Below are positions 5,265-11,869 of a stretch of DNA of 11,869 nucleotides, in pieces. A program made the position numbers and the translations under genes. The first letter of the stretch is position 1, and the number at the start of each line of letters is the position of its first letter. The notes beneath the pieces were generated by a model. That model searched no databases. It was not told where the DNA came from and saw only the letters and a program-made list of their open reading frames with translations. Origin of the DNA: JBCBKL01 sp038521825 (lineage in GTDB: Bacteria; Pseudomonadota; Alphaproteobacteria; Rhodobacterales; Rhodobacteraceae); contig JBCBKL010000047.1 of assembly GCA_038521825.1 (NCBI GenBank), forward strand, positions 1-11,869, given 5' to 3'.

Positions 5265-6326
5265 ATGTCCATGATCCCCGAAGAGAGACTACACCAGATC
5301 ACGCAGCGCTTTCAGTATCTTGAAGCGGCGATGGCCGAGGGTGCGGATGGCGCGGATATCGCGGCGCTGGCCAAGGAGTATTCGGATCTCAGGCCGGTCG
5401 TGGATCAGATCGCGACCTACCGGCAGCTGCGGGCCGATCTGGAAGAGGCCGAGGTGATGCTGTCGGATCCCGACATGGCTGAACTGGCCGAGGAAGAGCT
5501 GCCGCGCATCAAGGCCGCCTTGCCTGATGCCGAGCACGCGCTGCAACTCGCCTTGCTGCCCAACGATGCCGCCGATGCCCGCCCGGCGATGCTGGAAATC
5601 CGGCCGGGGACGGGGGGCGACGAGGCGGCGCTTTTTGCCGGGGACCTTTTGCGGATGTACCAGCGCTATGCCGAGGCGAAGGGCTGGAAGTTCGACATCG
5701 TCGAGGAGCAGGCGACCGAGTTGGGCGGCATCAAGGAGGTCGTGGTTCATATCAAGGGCGAGAATGTCTTTGCCCGTCTCAAGTACGAATCCGGGGTGCA
5801 TCGCGTTCAGCGGGTTCCTGAGACGGAAAGCGGTGGCCGGATCCATACCTCTGCCGCGACTGTTGCGGTCCTGCCCGAAGCAGAAGATGTGGACATCAAG
5901 ATTGATCAGAACGATCTGCGCATCGATACGATGCGCGCCTCGGGTGCCGGTGGTCAACACGTGAACACGACCGATTCCGCCGTACGCATCACCCATGTCC
6001 CAACCGGGATCGTGGTCACGTCGTCCGAGAAATCGCAGCATCGCAACCGCGAGATTGCGATGCAGGTTCTGCGCGCCCGTCTCTACGATGCCGAGCGTCA
6101 ACGCATCGATACCGAGCGGTCAGCGGATCGCGCGTCGCAGGTGGGGTCGGGCGACCGGTCGGAACGGATCCGGACCTATAACTTCCCCCAGGGCCGCATG
6201 ACGGATCACCGCATCAACCTGACCCTCTATCGGCTTGATCAGGTGATGGCCGGTGATCTGGACGAAATCGTCAATGCGCTGACGGCCGATGATCAGGCGC
6301 GCAAGTTGGCGGAGATGGGCCTGTGA
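5265..6326 (+). CDS. prfA: Peptide chain release factor 1
   Basis: Release factor 1 reads UAA and UAG stop codons in the ribosomal A site and triggers hydrolysis of peptidyl-tRNA. The 353-residue length is normal. The catalytic GGQ is at residues 229-231 within the conserved SGAGGQHVNTTDSAVRITH. The stop-codon-reading loop is RVPETESGGRIHTSA, with P185-E186-T187 in place of the PAT or PVT of E. coli and Thermus. The C-terminal RTYNFPQGRMTDHRINLT is also typical. The start is either 5265 or the ATG at 5271, both with a weak ribosome-binding site (CTCAAAGC). The gene overlaps prmC by 4 bases as GTGA, and PrmC methylates the glutamine of GGQ, so enzyme and substrate are made together. Confidence 0.97.
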   Translation: MSMIPEERLHQITQRFQYLEAAMAEGADGADIAALAKEYSDLRPVVDQIATYRQLRADLEEAEVMLSDPDMAELAEEELPRIKAALPDAEHALQLALLPNDAADARPAMLEIRPGTGGDEAALFAGDLLRMYQRYAEAKGWKFDIVEEQATELGGIKEVVVHIKGENVFARLKYESGVHRVQRVPETESGGRIHTSAATVAVLPEAEDVDIKIDQNDLRIDTMRASGAGGQHVNTTDSAVRITHVPTGIVVTSSEKSQHRNREIAMQVLRARLYDAERQRIDTERSADRASQVGSGDRSERIRTYNFPQGRMTDHRINLTLYRLDQVMAGDLDEIVNALTADDQARKLAEMGL

Positions 6327-7156
6327 CCGCGGCGGAGGCGATGGTTGCTGCAACGGCCCGATTGCGCGCTGCGGGGGTGCCTGACCCGGCGCGGGATGCG
6401 CGCCTGCTGCTGGCGCATGCCGCGCAGGTCGATGCGACGCGGATCACGCTGATCGCGCCAGAAGACATCGCGCCCGAAATAGAAGAGCGGTATGATCGGC
6501 TGGTGTCGCTGCGTGCCGTCCGGGTTCCGGTATCGCAACTGATTGGTGAGCGGGAATTCTATGGCCGTCCCTTCAAGATCAGCCGGGATGTGCTGGACCC
6601 GCGCCCCGAAACCGAGACCCTGATCGAGGCGGCCCTGTCGGAACCGTTCGAGCGCCTGCTGGACCTTGGCACCGGATCGGGCTGTATTCTTGTGACGCTG
6701 CTGGCCGAGCGGACGGGCGCGACGGGCCTTGGCGTCGATCTGAGCGAGGCGGCATGCCTGCAGGCGGGCGCCAACGCAGTAATGCATGGTGTGCAAGATC
6801 GGGCGGAGATCGATCTCTCGAACTGGTTTCAGACCGTCGAGGGCCGCTTTGACCTCATTGTGTCGAACCCACCGTATCTGGCCCTGACCGAATACGAAAC
6901 CGCCTCGCCGGAACTGCGCGAACATGAGCCGCGCATGGCGCTGACGGATGAGGGCGACGGCCTTGGGGCCTATCGGGTCATCGCGCAGGAAGCGCCCGCT
7001 TTTCTGGAGGCCGGGGGCCGGGTTCTGGTCGAGATTGGCTGGCAGCAGGGACGTGCCGTCGCCGCGATGTTCGAGGCTTTGGGCTGGAGCCGCGTCAATG
7101 TGTTGAAGGATATGGGTGGCCACGACCGTGTGATCGCCGCGCAAAACCCCGCCTGA
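6323..7156 (+). CDS. prmC: Release factor glutamine N5-methyltransferase
   Basis: PrmC transfers a methyl group from S-adenosylmethionine to the glutamine of the GGQ motif in release factors 1 and 2. The 277-residue product has the helical N-terminal domain (ARDARLLLAHAA), the linker QLIGEREFYGRPF and DPRPETETLIE, the SAM-binding motif LLDLGTGSGC (about 112-121) and the catalytic SNPPY (N182-P-P-Y185) that grips the glutamine side chain. The start codon is GTG, overlapping the TGA of prfA as GTGA, so translation is coupled. The order prfA-prmC is conserved in many bacteria. A long open frame on the opposite strand (6293-7276) is a shadow caused by GC-rich codons. Confidence 0.96.
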   Translation: MTAAEAMVAATARLRAAGVPDPARDARLLLAHAAQVDATRITLIAPEDIAPEIEERYDRLVSLRAVRVPVSQLIGEREFYGRPFKISRDVLDPRPETETLIEAALSEPFERLLDLGTGSGCILVTLLAERTGATGLGVDLSEAACLQAGANAVMHGVQDRAEIDLSNWFQTVEGRFDLIVSNPPYLALTEYETASPELREHEPRMALTDEGDGLGAYRVIAQEAPAFLEAGGRVLVEIGWQQGRAVAAMFEALGWSRVNVLKDMGGHDRVIAAQNPA

Positions 7157-7202
7157 TCGCGCCGTAACTTGGCTAAAATGCCAGAAAATGGCTAATTCGG
7201 AC

Positions 7203-7230
7203 TTGCCCCCGCAGGTTTTGCGTGCATATT
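7203..7230 (+). promoter_or_regulatory. Weak candidate promoter of the DUF4167 gene
   Basis: TTGCCC (7203-7208) and CATATT (7225-7230) are spaced by 16 bases and match the sigma-70 hexamers at four of six positions each. They lie in the 203-base gap before the DUF4167 start, which otherwise shows no gene. Just upstream TGGCTAA occurs twice (7170-7176 and 7189-7195), 19 bases apart. Confidence 0.25.
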
Positions 7231-7359
7231 CGGGTTTATCGCACAGAGACGTTTTGTAACACTCTGCGCTGGCCAAGCCAAAAGCGAACCCGACCCCGCT
7301 GTCTGATCGACATGCCGTCAGGTGAGCGTCGCAACCTGCACGAAAGCAATATTGAGTTC

Positions 7360-7926
7360 ATGAAATCATCGAGATCACGGTCACGCTCTAAGAGCAATCG
7401 CAACCGGTCGGGTGGCGGCGGCAACGTAATCAACCGCGTCTTCGACAGTTCCGGTCCTGAGGGCAAGGTGCGCGGCACGCCGCAGCAGATTATCGACAAG
7501 TACAATCAGTTGGCCCGCGACGCGCAATTATCGAATGACCGCGTGGCGGCTGAGAACTTTCAGCAGCACGCAGAACACTACCTGCGCCTGCTCAGCGAAG
7601 CGCAGCGCGAAGTGGATGCCCGCCGCGAGGAGCAGGAGCGCCAGAACCGTGAACGCCAGGCCGAGCGTGACCGGGAACGCGCCGCTCGTCAGGATCAGCA
7701 GACGGCCCCCGCCATGGACCCGGGTCAGGAACCGCAGCCGGACGTCGTCATCGACGCGGATTCGGACGACGACACCAATCTGGTCGAGACCCCGGAAAGC
7801 CAGCCAAAGCCCAAACAAAAGCGCCGCAGCCGCAAACCTAGGGCTGAGCAGGCCGCTGAACCGTCGTCGGATGATGCTTCTTCGGACGATGCGACGCCGG
7901 ACGAGCCTCAGGAGGCGGCGGAGTAA
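7360..7926 (+). CDS. DUF4167 domain protein with blocks of opposite charge
   Basis: The 188-residue product begins with a basic Arg/Ser/Lys stretch (MKSSRSRSRSKSNRNRSGGG), followed by the DUF4167 core at about 22-80: NVINRVFDSSGPEGKVRGTP, IIDKYNQLARDAQLSNDRV and FQQHAEHYLRLL. This domain is found widely in alphaproteobacteria; the basic tail suggests RNA or DNA binding, but no function is established to my knowledge. After the domain come a long charged helix (84-113, rich in Arg, Glu and Gln), an acidic stretch DADSDDD, a basic KPKQKRRSRKPR and an acidic Ser/Asp/Glu tail, probably disordered. The start at 7360 fits the family; the longer open frame from 7222 adds 46 unrelated residues. The ribosome-binding site is weak. 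Confidence 0.85.
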   Translation: MKSSRSRSRSKSNRNRSGGGGNVINRVFDSSGPEGKVRGTPQQIIDKYNQLARDAQLSNDRVAAENFQQHAEHYLRLLSEAQREVDARREEQERQNRERQAERDRERAARQDQQTAPAMDPGQEPQPDVVIDADSDDDTNLVETPESQPKPKQKRRSRKPRAEQAAEPSSDDASSDDATPDEPQEAAE

Positions 7927-7935
7927 TAGCCGCCT
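7913..7935. terminator. Hairpin across two convergent stop codons
   Basis: AGGCGGC (7913-7919) and GCCGCCT (7929-7935) are exact reverse complements with a nine-base loop. The TAA of the DUF4167 gene (7924-7926) is in the loop and the stop of the membrane-protein gene (7934-7936, minus) is at the other arm. Position suggests a shared terminator for both directions, but there is no T-run on either side. Confidence 0.35.
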
Positions 7936-8725
7936 AGAAGATCAGGATCTGAAGCGCGTTGCCTTTCAAGGTGCTGACATTGCGCGCATCTCGCAGGACG
8001 ATGCCTGCCTCTTCCAGCGTTTCGCGGATCGCCTGTTCCGCATCGAAAGCCCGGTTGTCATACAGCAGATAGACTTCGCCTGATAGCGCGCTTTCAGCGA
8101 AGTTTGTATTCGTCAGGTCCGTCTCCCGAAGCCCCACGCCTGCACCGTTCGCCTTAAGCAGAGCAGATACTTCTTGCGCACGCGATTCCTGCGCCGGTCG
8201 GTAGAACACGGATACTGCCTGCCCCAGAAGGTCTGCGTTCTGCGAGCGCGGCGCAACGATCACCGGCGCCTCGAGCCCTTCGCCGTTTTCCGGCAGGCCG
8301 CGCGCCGTCAGCGCGGCGATCTGATCAACAAGAGCGTTCAGCCGCGTTTCGAGCGCGTCGACCTCTGCGGTTTGCGCGGTGGCTTCCAATTGCTCTTCAC
8401 AAATCCGCTGGGCGAATGTCCGGTCGTCCGAGGCAAAATTGACCTCGAATTGGTCGCTGGTCACCTTTGCCACGACGGGCAGGGCGATCAGGACCGCGCC
8501 GACGATCAGGACCCATTTAAACTGGTTCTCGGTCACGGGCGGTGGCATGTCTTCGGTTTTGAAGAACCGAGCTACGAACGCTGCAGTGATCAGAAGCGCA
8601 AGAACAATCAGACACGCAAGACCTGCCCATTTCGCCGTCTCAAAGGCGCTGGCATCAAAGCCGACTTGAAGCAGATCCCTGACGCATTGCGCGATAAAGC
8701 CAGAAGGGTCGTCGACGGATTCCAT
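7934..8725 (-). CDS. Unrecognised membrane protein with two transmembrane helices and coiled coil
   Basis: The 263-residue product has two hydrophobic helices, about 33-55 (WAGLACLIVLALLITAAFVA) and 70-90 (WVLIVGAVLIALPVVAKV). Then come a likely coiled coil (103-141, with EATAQTAEVDALETRLNALV) and a C-terminal domain at about 168-263 with alternating strands and helices: AVSVFYRP, VSALLKANGAGV, VYLLYDN, AIRETLEEAGI and a hydrophobic end. This C-terminal pattern recalls small alpha/beta domains such as the LytR C-terminal domain, but I cannot assign it. Start: the ATG at 8725 has GGAG six bases upstream; the TTG at 8737 overlaps that site and is rejected. It lies 49 bases after rsmA on the same strand, so it may be the last gene of the surA-pdxA-rsmA operon. 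It is convergent with the DUF4167 gene. Confidence 0.75.
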   Translation of the reverse strand: MESVDDPSGFIAQCVRDLLQVGFDASAFETAKWAGLACLIVLALLITAAFVARFFKTEDMPPPVTENQFKWVLIVGAVLIALPVVAKVTSDQFEVNFASDDRTFAQRICEEQLEATAQTAEVDALETRLNALVDQIAALTARGLPENGEGLEAPVIVAPRSQNADLLGQAVSVFYRPAQESRAQEVSALLKANGAGVGLRETDLTNTNFAESALSGEVYLLYDNRAFDAEQAIRETLEEAGIVLRDARNVSTLKGNALQILIF

Positions 8726-8774
8726 GCGGTTCTCCAATGCCCTTGTTCCTAAATAGCGTCAGTGTGGCAGGCTT

Positions 8775-9617
8775 TTACGACCTGTCAACCGCGCGGGCGA
8801 GCGCGCAGAACGCCTCCAGGCTCACCTGCTCGGCCCGTTCGGTGGGGGCAATCCCCGCGTCGCGCAAACGATCCTCGATATCCGGGGCCTGACCCTTGAG
8901 GGCCGCGCGCAGCATCTTGCGCCGCTGATTGAACGCGGCAGCGACGATGCGCGAAAGGGTGGCCGGATTGGCCTCGAACCGGGGGCCGGGCAGAGCGGTG
9001 AGATGCACAACCGCGCTCGAGACTTTGGGCGGCGGCGTGAACGCTTCGGGCGGAAGCTGCATGACGATCTGTGCGTCGGACCGCCATTGCGCCAGGACAG
9101 CGAGGCGGCCATAGGTCTTGCTGCCAGGCCGTGCGACGATCCGTTCGGCCACCTCGCGCTGGAACATGAGCGTCAGGCTTTGCCAGAAGGGCGGCCAGAT
9201 GTCCGGCGTGAGCCACCGCACCAAAAGCTCGGTGCCGACATTGTAGGGCAGGTTAGCGGCCACCCGGATAGGTTGCGTCAGATGCGCAAGCGGATCGATC
9301 CTGAGCGCGTCGCCTTCGAGGATCTCCAGCCGTCCGGGATAGGCCGCGGCAATCTCCTGCAAGGCGGGCAGACAGCGCGGGTCCTTTTCGATGACCAGCA
9401 CCTTGCGTGCGCCCTCGGCCAGCAGCCCGCGGGTTAGACCGCCGGGACCGGGGCCGATTTCGAGCACGTCACACTCTGTCAGATCGCCAGCCTGCCGCGC
9501 GATCTTGGCCGTGAGGTTGAGATCCAGCAAAAAGTTTTGCCCAAGCGCCTTTTTTGCAGAAAGCCCGTGCGTCGCGATGACCTCGCGCAGGGGCGGCAGA
9601 CCGTCGATCTGGCTCAT
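8775..9617 (-). CDS. rsmA: 16S rRNA dimethyladenosine transferase
   Basis: RsmA (KsgA) dimethylates two adjacent adenines near the 3' end of 16S rRNA during assembly of the small ribosomal subunit; loss gives kasugamycin resistance. The 280-residue product has KKALGQNFLLD (22-32), the SAM-binding EIGPGPGGLT (53-62), IEKDPRC (76-82), EGDAL (101-105), the catalytic NLPYN (122-126) and, in the C-terminal helical domain, FNQRRKMLRAALKG. Length is normal for alphaproteobacteria. The ATG at 9617 overlaps the pdxA TGA as ATGA and has AAAGGG directly before it; an upstream GTG at 9641 would lie inside pdxA and adds only eight residues. The order surA-pdxA-rsmA is widespread in proteobacteria. Confidence 0.96.
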   Translation of the reverse strand: MSQIDGLPPLREVIATHGLSAKKALGQNFLLDLNLTAKIARQAGDLTECDVLEIGPGPGGLTRGLLAEGARKVLVIEKDPRCLPALQEIAAAYPGRLEILEGDALRIDPLAHLTQPIRVAANLPYNVGTELLVRWLTPDIWPPFWQSLTLMFQREVAERIVARPGSKTYGRLAVLAQWRSDAQIVMQLPPEAFTPPPKVSSAVVHLTALPGPRFEANPATLSRIVAAAFNQRRKMLRAALKGQAPDIEDRLRDAGIAPTERAEQVSLEAFCALARAVDRS

Positions 9618-10582
9618 CCCTTTGACTGCGCCATCCGCCACGCCAGCTTTATCGCCTCGATCATGCTGGTGGGTCGCGCGATGCCCTTGCCCGCGATGTC
9701 AAACGCCGTCCCGTGGTCCGGCGACGTGCGGATGAAGGGCAGCCCAAGCGTCACGTTCACCCCAAGATCGAAGTCGAGCGTCTTGATCGGGATCAGCGCC
9801 TGATCGTGGTACATGCAGATTGCGGCATCGTATCGTGCACGAGCGGCGGCATGGAACATCGTGTCGGCAGGCCAAGGGCCGCTCACATTGATACCGGTAG
9901 TGGCGATGTCGCGTATCAGGTCTGCGATCCAGTCAATCTCTTGTCGGCCCATGGCGCCACCCTCACCCGAATGGGGGTTGAGCCCTGCGACGGAAAGCCG
10001 GGGATGCGCAATGCCGAACTGGTCGCATAGGCCGGCATGGGTGATCTCGATCGTCTCGCGCAACAGCGCGGGCGTCAGGGCCGACGGCACCTCTTCCAGT
10101 GCGATGTGAATGGTCGTGGGCACCACGCGCAATGCATCGCAGGCCAGCATCATCACCGCCCGGTCCTTGCCCCCAAGGGATGCAAGGTATTCTGTATGGC
10201 CGGGATAGGCGAAATTGGCCCCATCCATAAGGACCTTCTTGTGAATCGGCGCCGTGCAGATGGCGGATGCAGAACCGGATCGTGCGAAGGCGACCCCAGA
10301 TGCGATCACATCGATGACCGCCTGTGCATTCGCGCCGGTTGGATGCCCCGGCCTGACTGGTTCCGGAAATTTTTGCTCAATGACGGGCAGGGCGCTTTGG
10401 ATGACCGACAAAACCTCGGCGGGGTCGGCGATCAGTGCGACAGGCACATCGTTCGGCAGATGCCGCGGGTCGCCGATCCAAAAGAACGGCACTTCGGTTC
10501 GAAGACTTTGCCAGGCCGCCGCGGCGATTTCCGGTCCGATCCCTGCCGGTTCACCGCAGGTGACGGCAATGGGCGCAGTCAT
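9614..10582 (-). CDS. pdxA: 4-hydroxythreonine-4-phosphate dehydrogenase
   Basis: PdxA oxidises 4-phosphohydroxy-L-threonine with NAD in the DXP-dependent pathway to pyridoxal phosphate (vitamin B6). The 322-residue product has the N-terminal TCGEPAGIGPEI (8-19), TAPIHKKVL (110-118), GHTEYL (128-133), LNPHSGEGG (201-209), YHDQALIP (258-265) and RTSPDHGTAFDIAGKG (285-300). H129, H204 and H259 are at the positions of the three metal-binding histidines of E. coli PdxA (His166, His211, His266). The start ATG at 10582 overlaps the surA TGA as ATGA, and its own TGA overlaps the rsmA start, so the three genes are translationally coupled. The protein is slightly shorter than the E. coli enzyme in the first third. 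Confidence 0.96.
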   Translation of the reverse strand: MTAPIAVTCGEPAGIGPEIAAAAWQSLRTEVPFFWIGDPRHLPNDVPVALIADPAEVLSVIQSALPVIEQKFPEPVRPGHPTGANAQAVIDVIASGVAFARSGSASAICTAPIHKKVLMDGANFAYPGHTEYLASLGGKDRAVMMLACDALRVVPTTIHIALEEVPSALTPALLRETIEITHAGLCDQFGIAHPRLSVAGLNPHSGEGGAMGRQEIDWIADLIRDIATTGINVSGPWPADTMFHAAARARYDAAICMYHDQALIPIKTLDFDLGVNVTLGLPFIRTSPDHGTAFDIAGKGIARPTSMIEAIKLAWRMAQSKG

Positions 10583-11802
10583 TCCGCGCGCCAGATCCGG
10601 GCATTGGCGCGGCGTTCGGCCAAGAGACTGTCAGCCAGACCCTGCAGCCGCTGATTGCGCAGACGGTTCGCGACGGCCTGACGGTCGATTTCCTCTTCGA
10701 GCGCCGGAGTACGTCCGCAAAGCATAAGGAAGACGAGGGTCTGACCATTGGCCCGCGTCAGCGTGGTCGAGACTTCGCCGGGGTCGAGCTTGGCCAGCTC
10801 GATCGCGATGTCATCGGGGATTTCGGAAGGCGGCAGGCTGCCGCGGTCAAGCACCTCTTCGGGTTGGCCCTGCGCAATGCCGTAGAGATCATCGCAGACG
10901 TCGACACGGTGTCGGATGGATTCGGCGCGGTTCAGGGCCGCCTCGGTCCGTCCACCATCAATATAATAGGCCGCGTATTCGATTGCCGCGAATTCCGGCG
11001 TCGGATCCCCGGTTTCTTCGATCGCGCGCAGCTGAAACAATGCCACGGCATTGGTAATGGGCAGGGGGTCGGTGATTTCACCAACGGAAAGACCCAGGAC
11101 GATCGGCCGAAGAGTCGCGGGCAGTTGGTTGATCGGGGTCCAGGGCAGGCGGCCGCCTGCGCCCCGCGTCCGGGTTGCCGAATGCTGGCGGGCGAAGGAT
11201 GCGAACTCTCCGATACTTTCGGCCTGCGCGATCCGCTCGGCCAGCGCCTGCACCTCGGCACGCCGCTCGGGCGGCGCAGGGATGATGATTTCGGACAGCA
11301 GGACCCGAATGCCGGACCCGCCTGCGCTGGCTGCCAGGGCCCGGTCGATCTCGGCCTCGGAAATCTGGACGCGGGCCGCGAACCGGGCGCGGATTAGGTT
11401 GCGCCATGCAAGGCCGGTCGCCACGAAGTCGCGAAAGGTTTCAGTATCGACACCTTGGGCGGCGAGCGCTTGGGTAAATTCCTCGACCGACAGATTGGCG
11501 CGTCCGGCAAATTCGCTCAGGCCTTCTTCGAGCTCTTCCTGCGAGAGCTCCAGCCCCAGCTGGCGCACCTCTTGCAGCCGCAGGCGGTCGTCGATCAGCG
11601 TGTCGAGTACAGATGCGCGCGATCCTCCGGGGGCATTCAAGACCTGTAGAAAGCGCAGCCGCTGCTGGATCTCGAACTCAGTGACGACGCTGTCATTGAC
11701 CCGGGCCCCCGGTTCGAAAAGGCCCTGTGCTGAAGCACCGATTGCGAGCGACGCGGCCGCCACCGCGGCGATTGCGAACTGTTTGAGGATCTTGCTGCTC
11801 AT
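10579..11802 (-). CDS. surA: Periplasmic chaperone / parvulin-type peptidyl-prolyl isomerase, SurA-like
   Basis: SurA-like proteins carry unfolded outer-membrane proteins across the periplasm. The 407-residue product has a signal peptide (K4 to about 25, cleavage after ASA) and an N-terminal chaperone domain from VNDSVVTEFEIQQRLRF (35-51) through a helical region to about 155. One recognisable parvulin domain follows at about 165-262 (VLLSEIIIP, FASFARQHS, GGRLPW, VGEITDPL). Residues 270-365 look like a second, strongly degenerate parvulin-like part (LDPGEVSTTL), and a C-terminal helix follows. C303 and C362 could form a disulfide. An in-frame ATG at 11820 would add six residues before the signal peptide; 11802 is preferred because the signal peptide then has the usual short basic n-region. 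It is first in the operon visible here; lptD often precedes it in related genomes. Confidence 0.88.
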   Translation of the reverse strand: MSSKILKQFAIAAVAAASLAIGASAQGLFEPGARVNDSVVTEFEIQQRLRFLQVLNAPGGSRASVLDTLIDDRLRLQEVRQLGLELSQEELEEGLSEFAGRANLSVEEFTQALAAQGVDTETFRDFVATGLAWRNLIRARFAARVQISEAEIDRALAASAGGSGIRVLLSEIIIPAPPERRAEVQALAERIAQAESIGEFASFARQHSATRTRGAGGRLPWTPINQLPATLRPIVLGLSVGEITDPLPITNAVALFQLRAIEETGDPTPEFAAIEYAAYYIDGGRTEAALNRAESIRHRVDVCDDLYGIAQGQPEEVLDRGSLPPSEIPDDIAIELAKLDPGEVSTTLTRANGQTLVFLMLCGRTPALEEEIDRQAVANRLRNQRLQGLADSLLAERRANARIWRAE

Positions 11803-11869
11803 TATGCCTGTTATCCACATGTTCTTGCGTGTTTATCGGACCCGGCGGCCAATGCGAAGCCCTTGATCG

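Noticed and set aside
5289..6101. 270-codon open frame on the minus strand
   Set aside because: It is antisense to prfA and shows no family resemblance.
6293..7276. 327-codon open frame on the minus strand
   Set aside because: It is antisense to prmC, which has clear motifs; the frame is open because of GC-rich codons, and the translation has no recognisable domain.
11833..11869. Possible last 11 codons of a gene upstream of surA (minus strand, TAA at 11833-11835)
   Set aside because: The position would fit lptD, but 11 residues (DQGLRIGRRVR) are too few to identify, and other frames are open as well.
1..11869. tRNA, rRNA, CRISPR, insertion sequence, prophage or toxin-antitoxin elements
   Set aside because: No direct-repeat arrays, transposase motifs, inverted terminal repeats or tRNA-like cloverleafs were recognised; nearly all the DNA is taken by conserved genes.

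Overview
The window looks like chromosomal DNA of a GC-rich alphaproteobacterium, most likely of the Rhodobacterales (Roseobacter-type). The main reasons are the order prfA-prmC-DUF4167 gene, the order surA-pdxA-rsmA with ATGA stop/start overlaps, and the sequence style of the conserved proteins. No plasmid, phage, transposon, CRISPR, tRNA or rRNA sequence was recognised.

Left part (1-940): an SRPBCC-domain gene cut by the left edge (minus strand) is divergent from a YafY-type HTH regulator gene (plus strand). A perfect TGACA-N5-TGTCA palindrome and a TTGACA box lie between them. Middle-left (1015-4516): after a strong hairpin comes a cluster for guanidino compounds. A clear creatinase (minus) is divergent from two ureohydrolase genes (plus), one SpeB-like agmatinase and one of the guanidinobutyrase/guanidinopropionase type. 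The two plus genes overlap by 14 bases and both keep all six metal ligands. The divergent spacer holds two palindromic candidate operators. This is the most metabolically distinctive part of the window: three C-N hydrolases that each release urea from a guanidino substrate.

Centre (4582-7926): a small membrane-anchored DUF1499 protein converges on, and overlaps, a small exported cysteine-rich protein. Then come peptide chain release factor 1 (prfA), its glutamine methyltransferase (prmC, overlapping as GTGA) and a DUF4167 protein with blocks of opposite charge.

Right part (7934-11802, all minus strand): read in transcription order this is surA (periplasmic chaperone/PPIase), pdxA (vitamin B6 synthesis), rsmA/ksgA (16S rRNA dimethyltransferase) and an unrecognised two-helix membrane protein. 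surA/pdxA and pdxA/rsmA overlap by 4 bases each, so this is one operon. In related bacteria lptD commonly sits just upstream of surA, which would be beyond the right edge.

Most of the window is conserved housekeeping DNA. The parts that deserve a second look are the guanidino-compound cluster with its operators, the regulator/SRPBCC operator, the overlapping convergent pair at 4921-4980 and the unassigned membrane protein.
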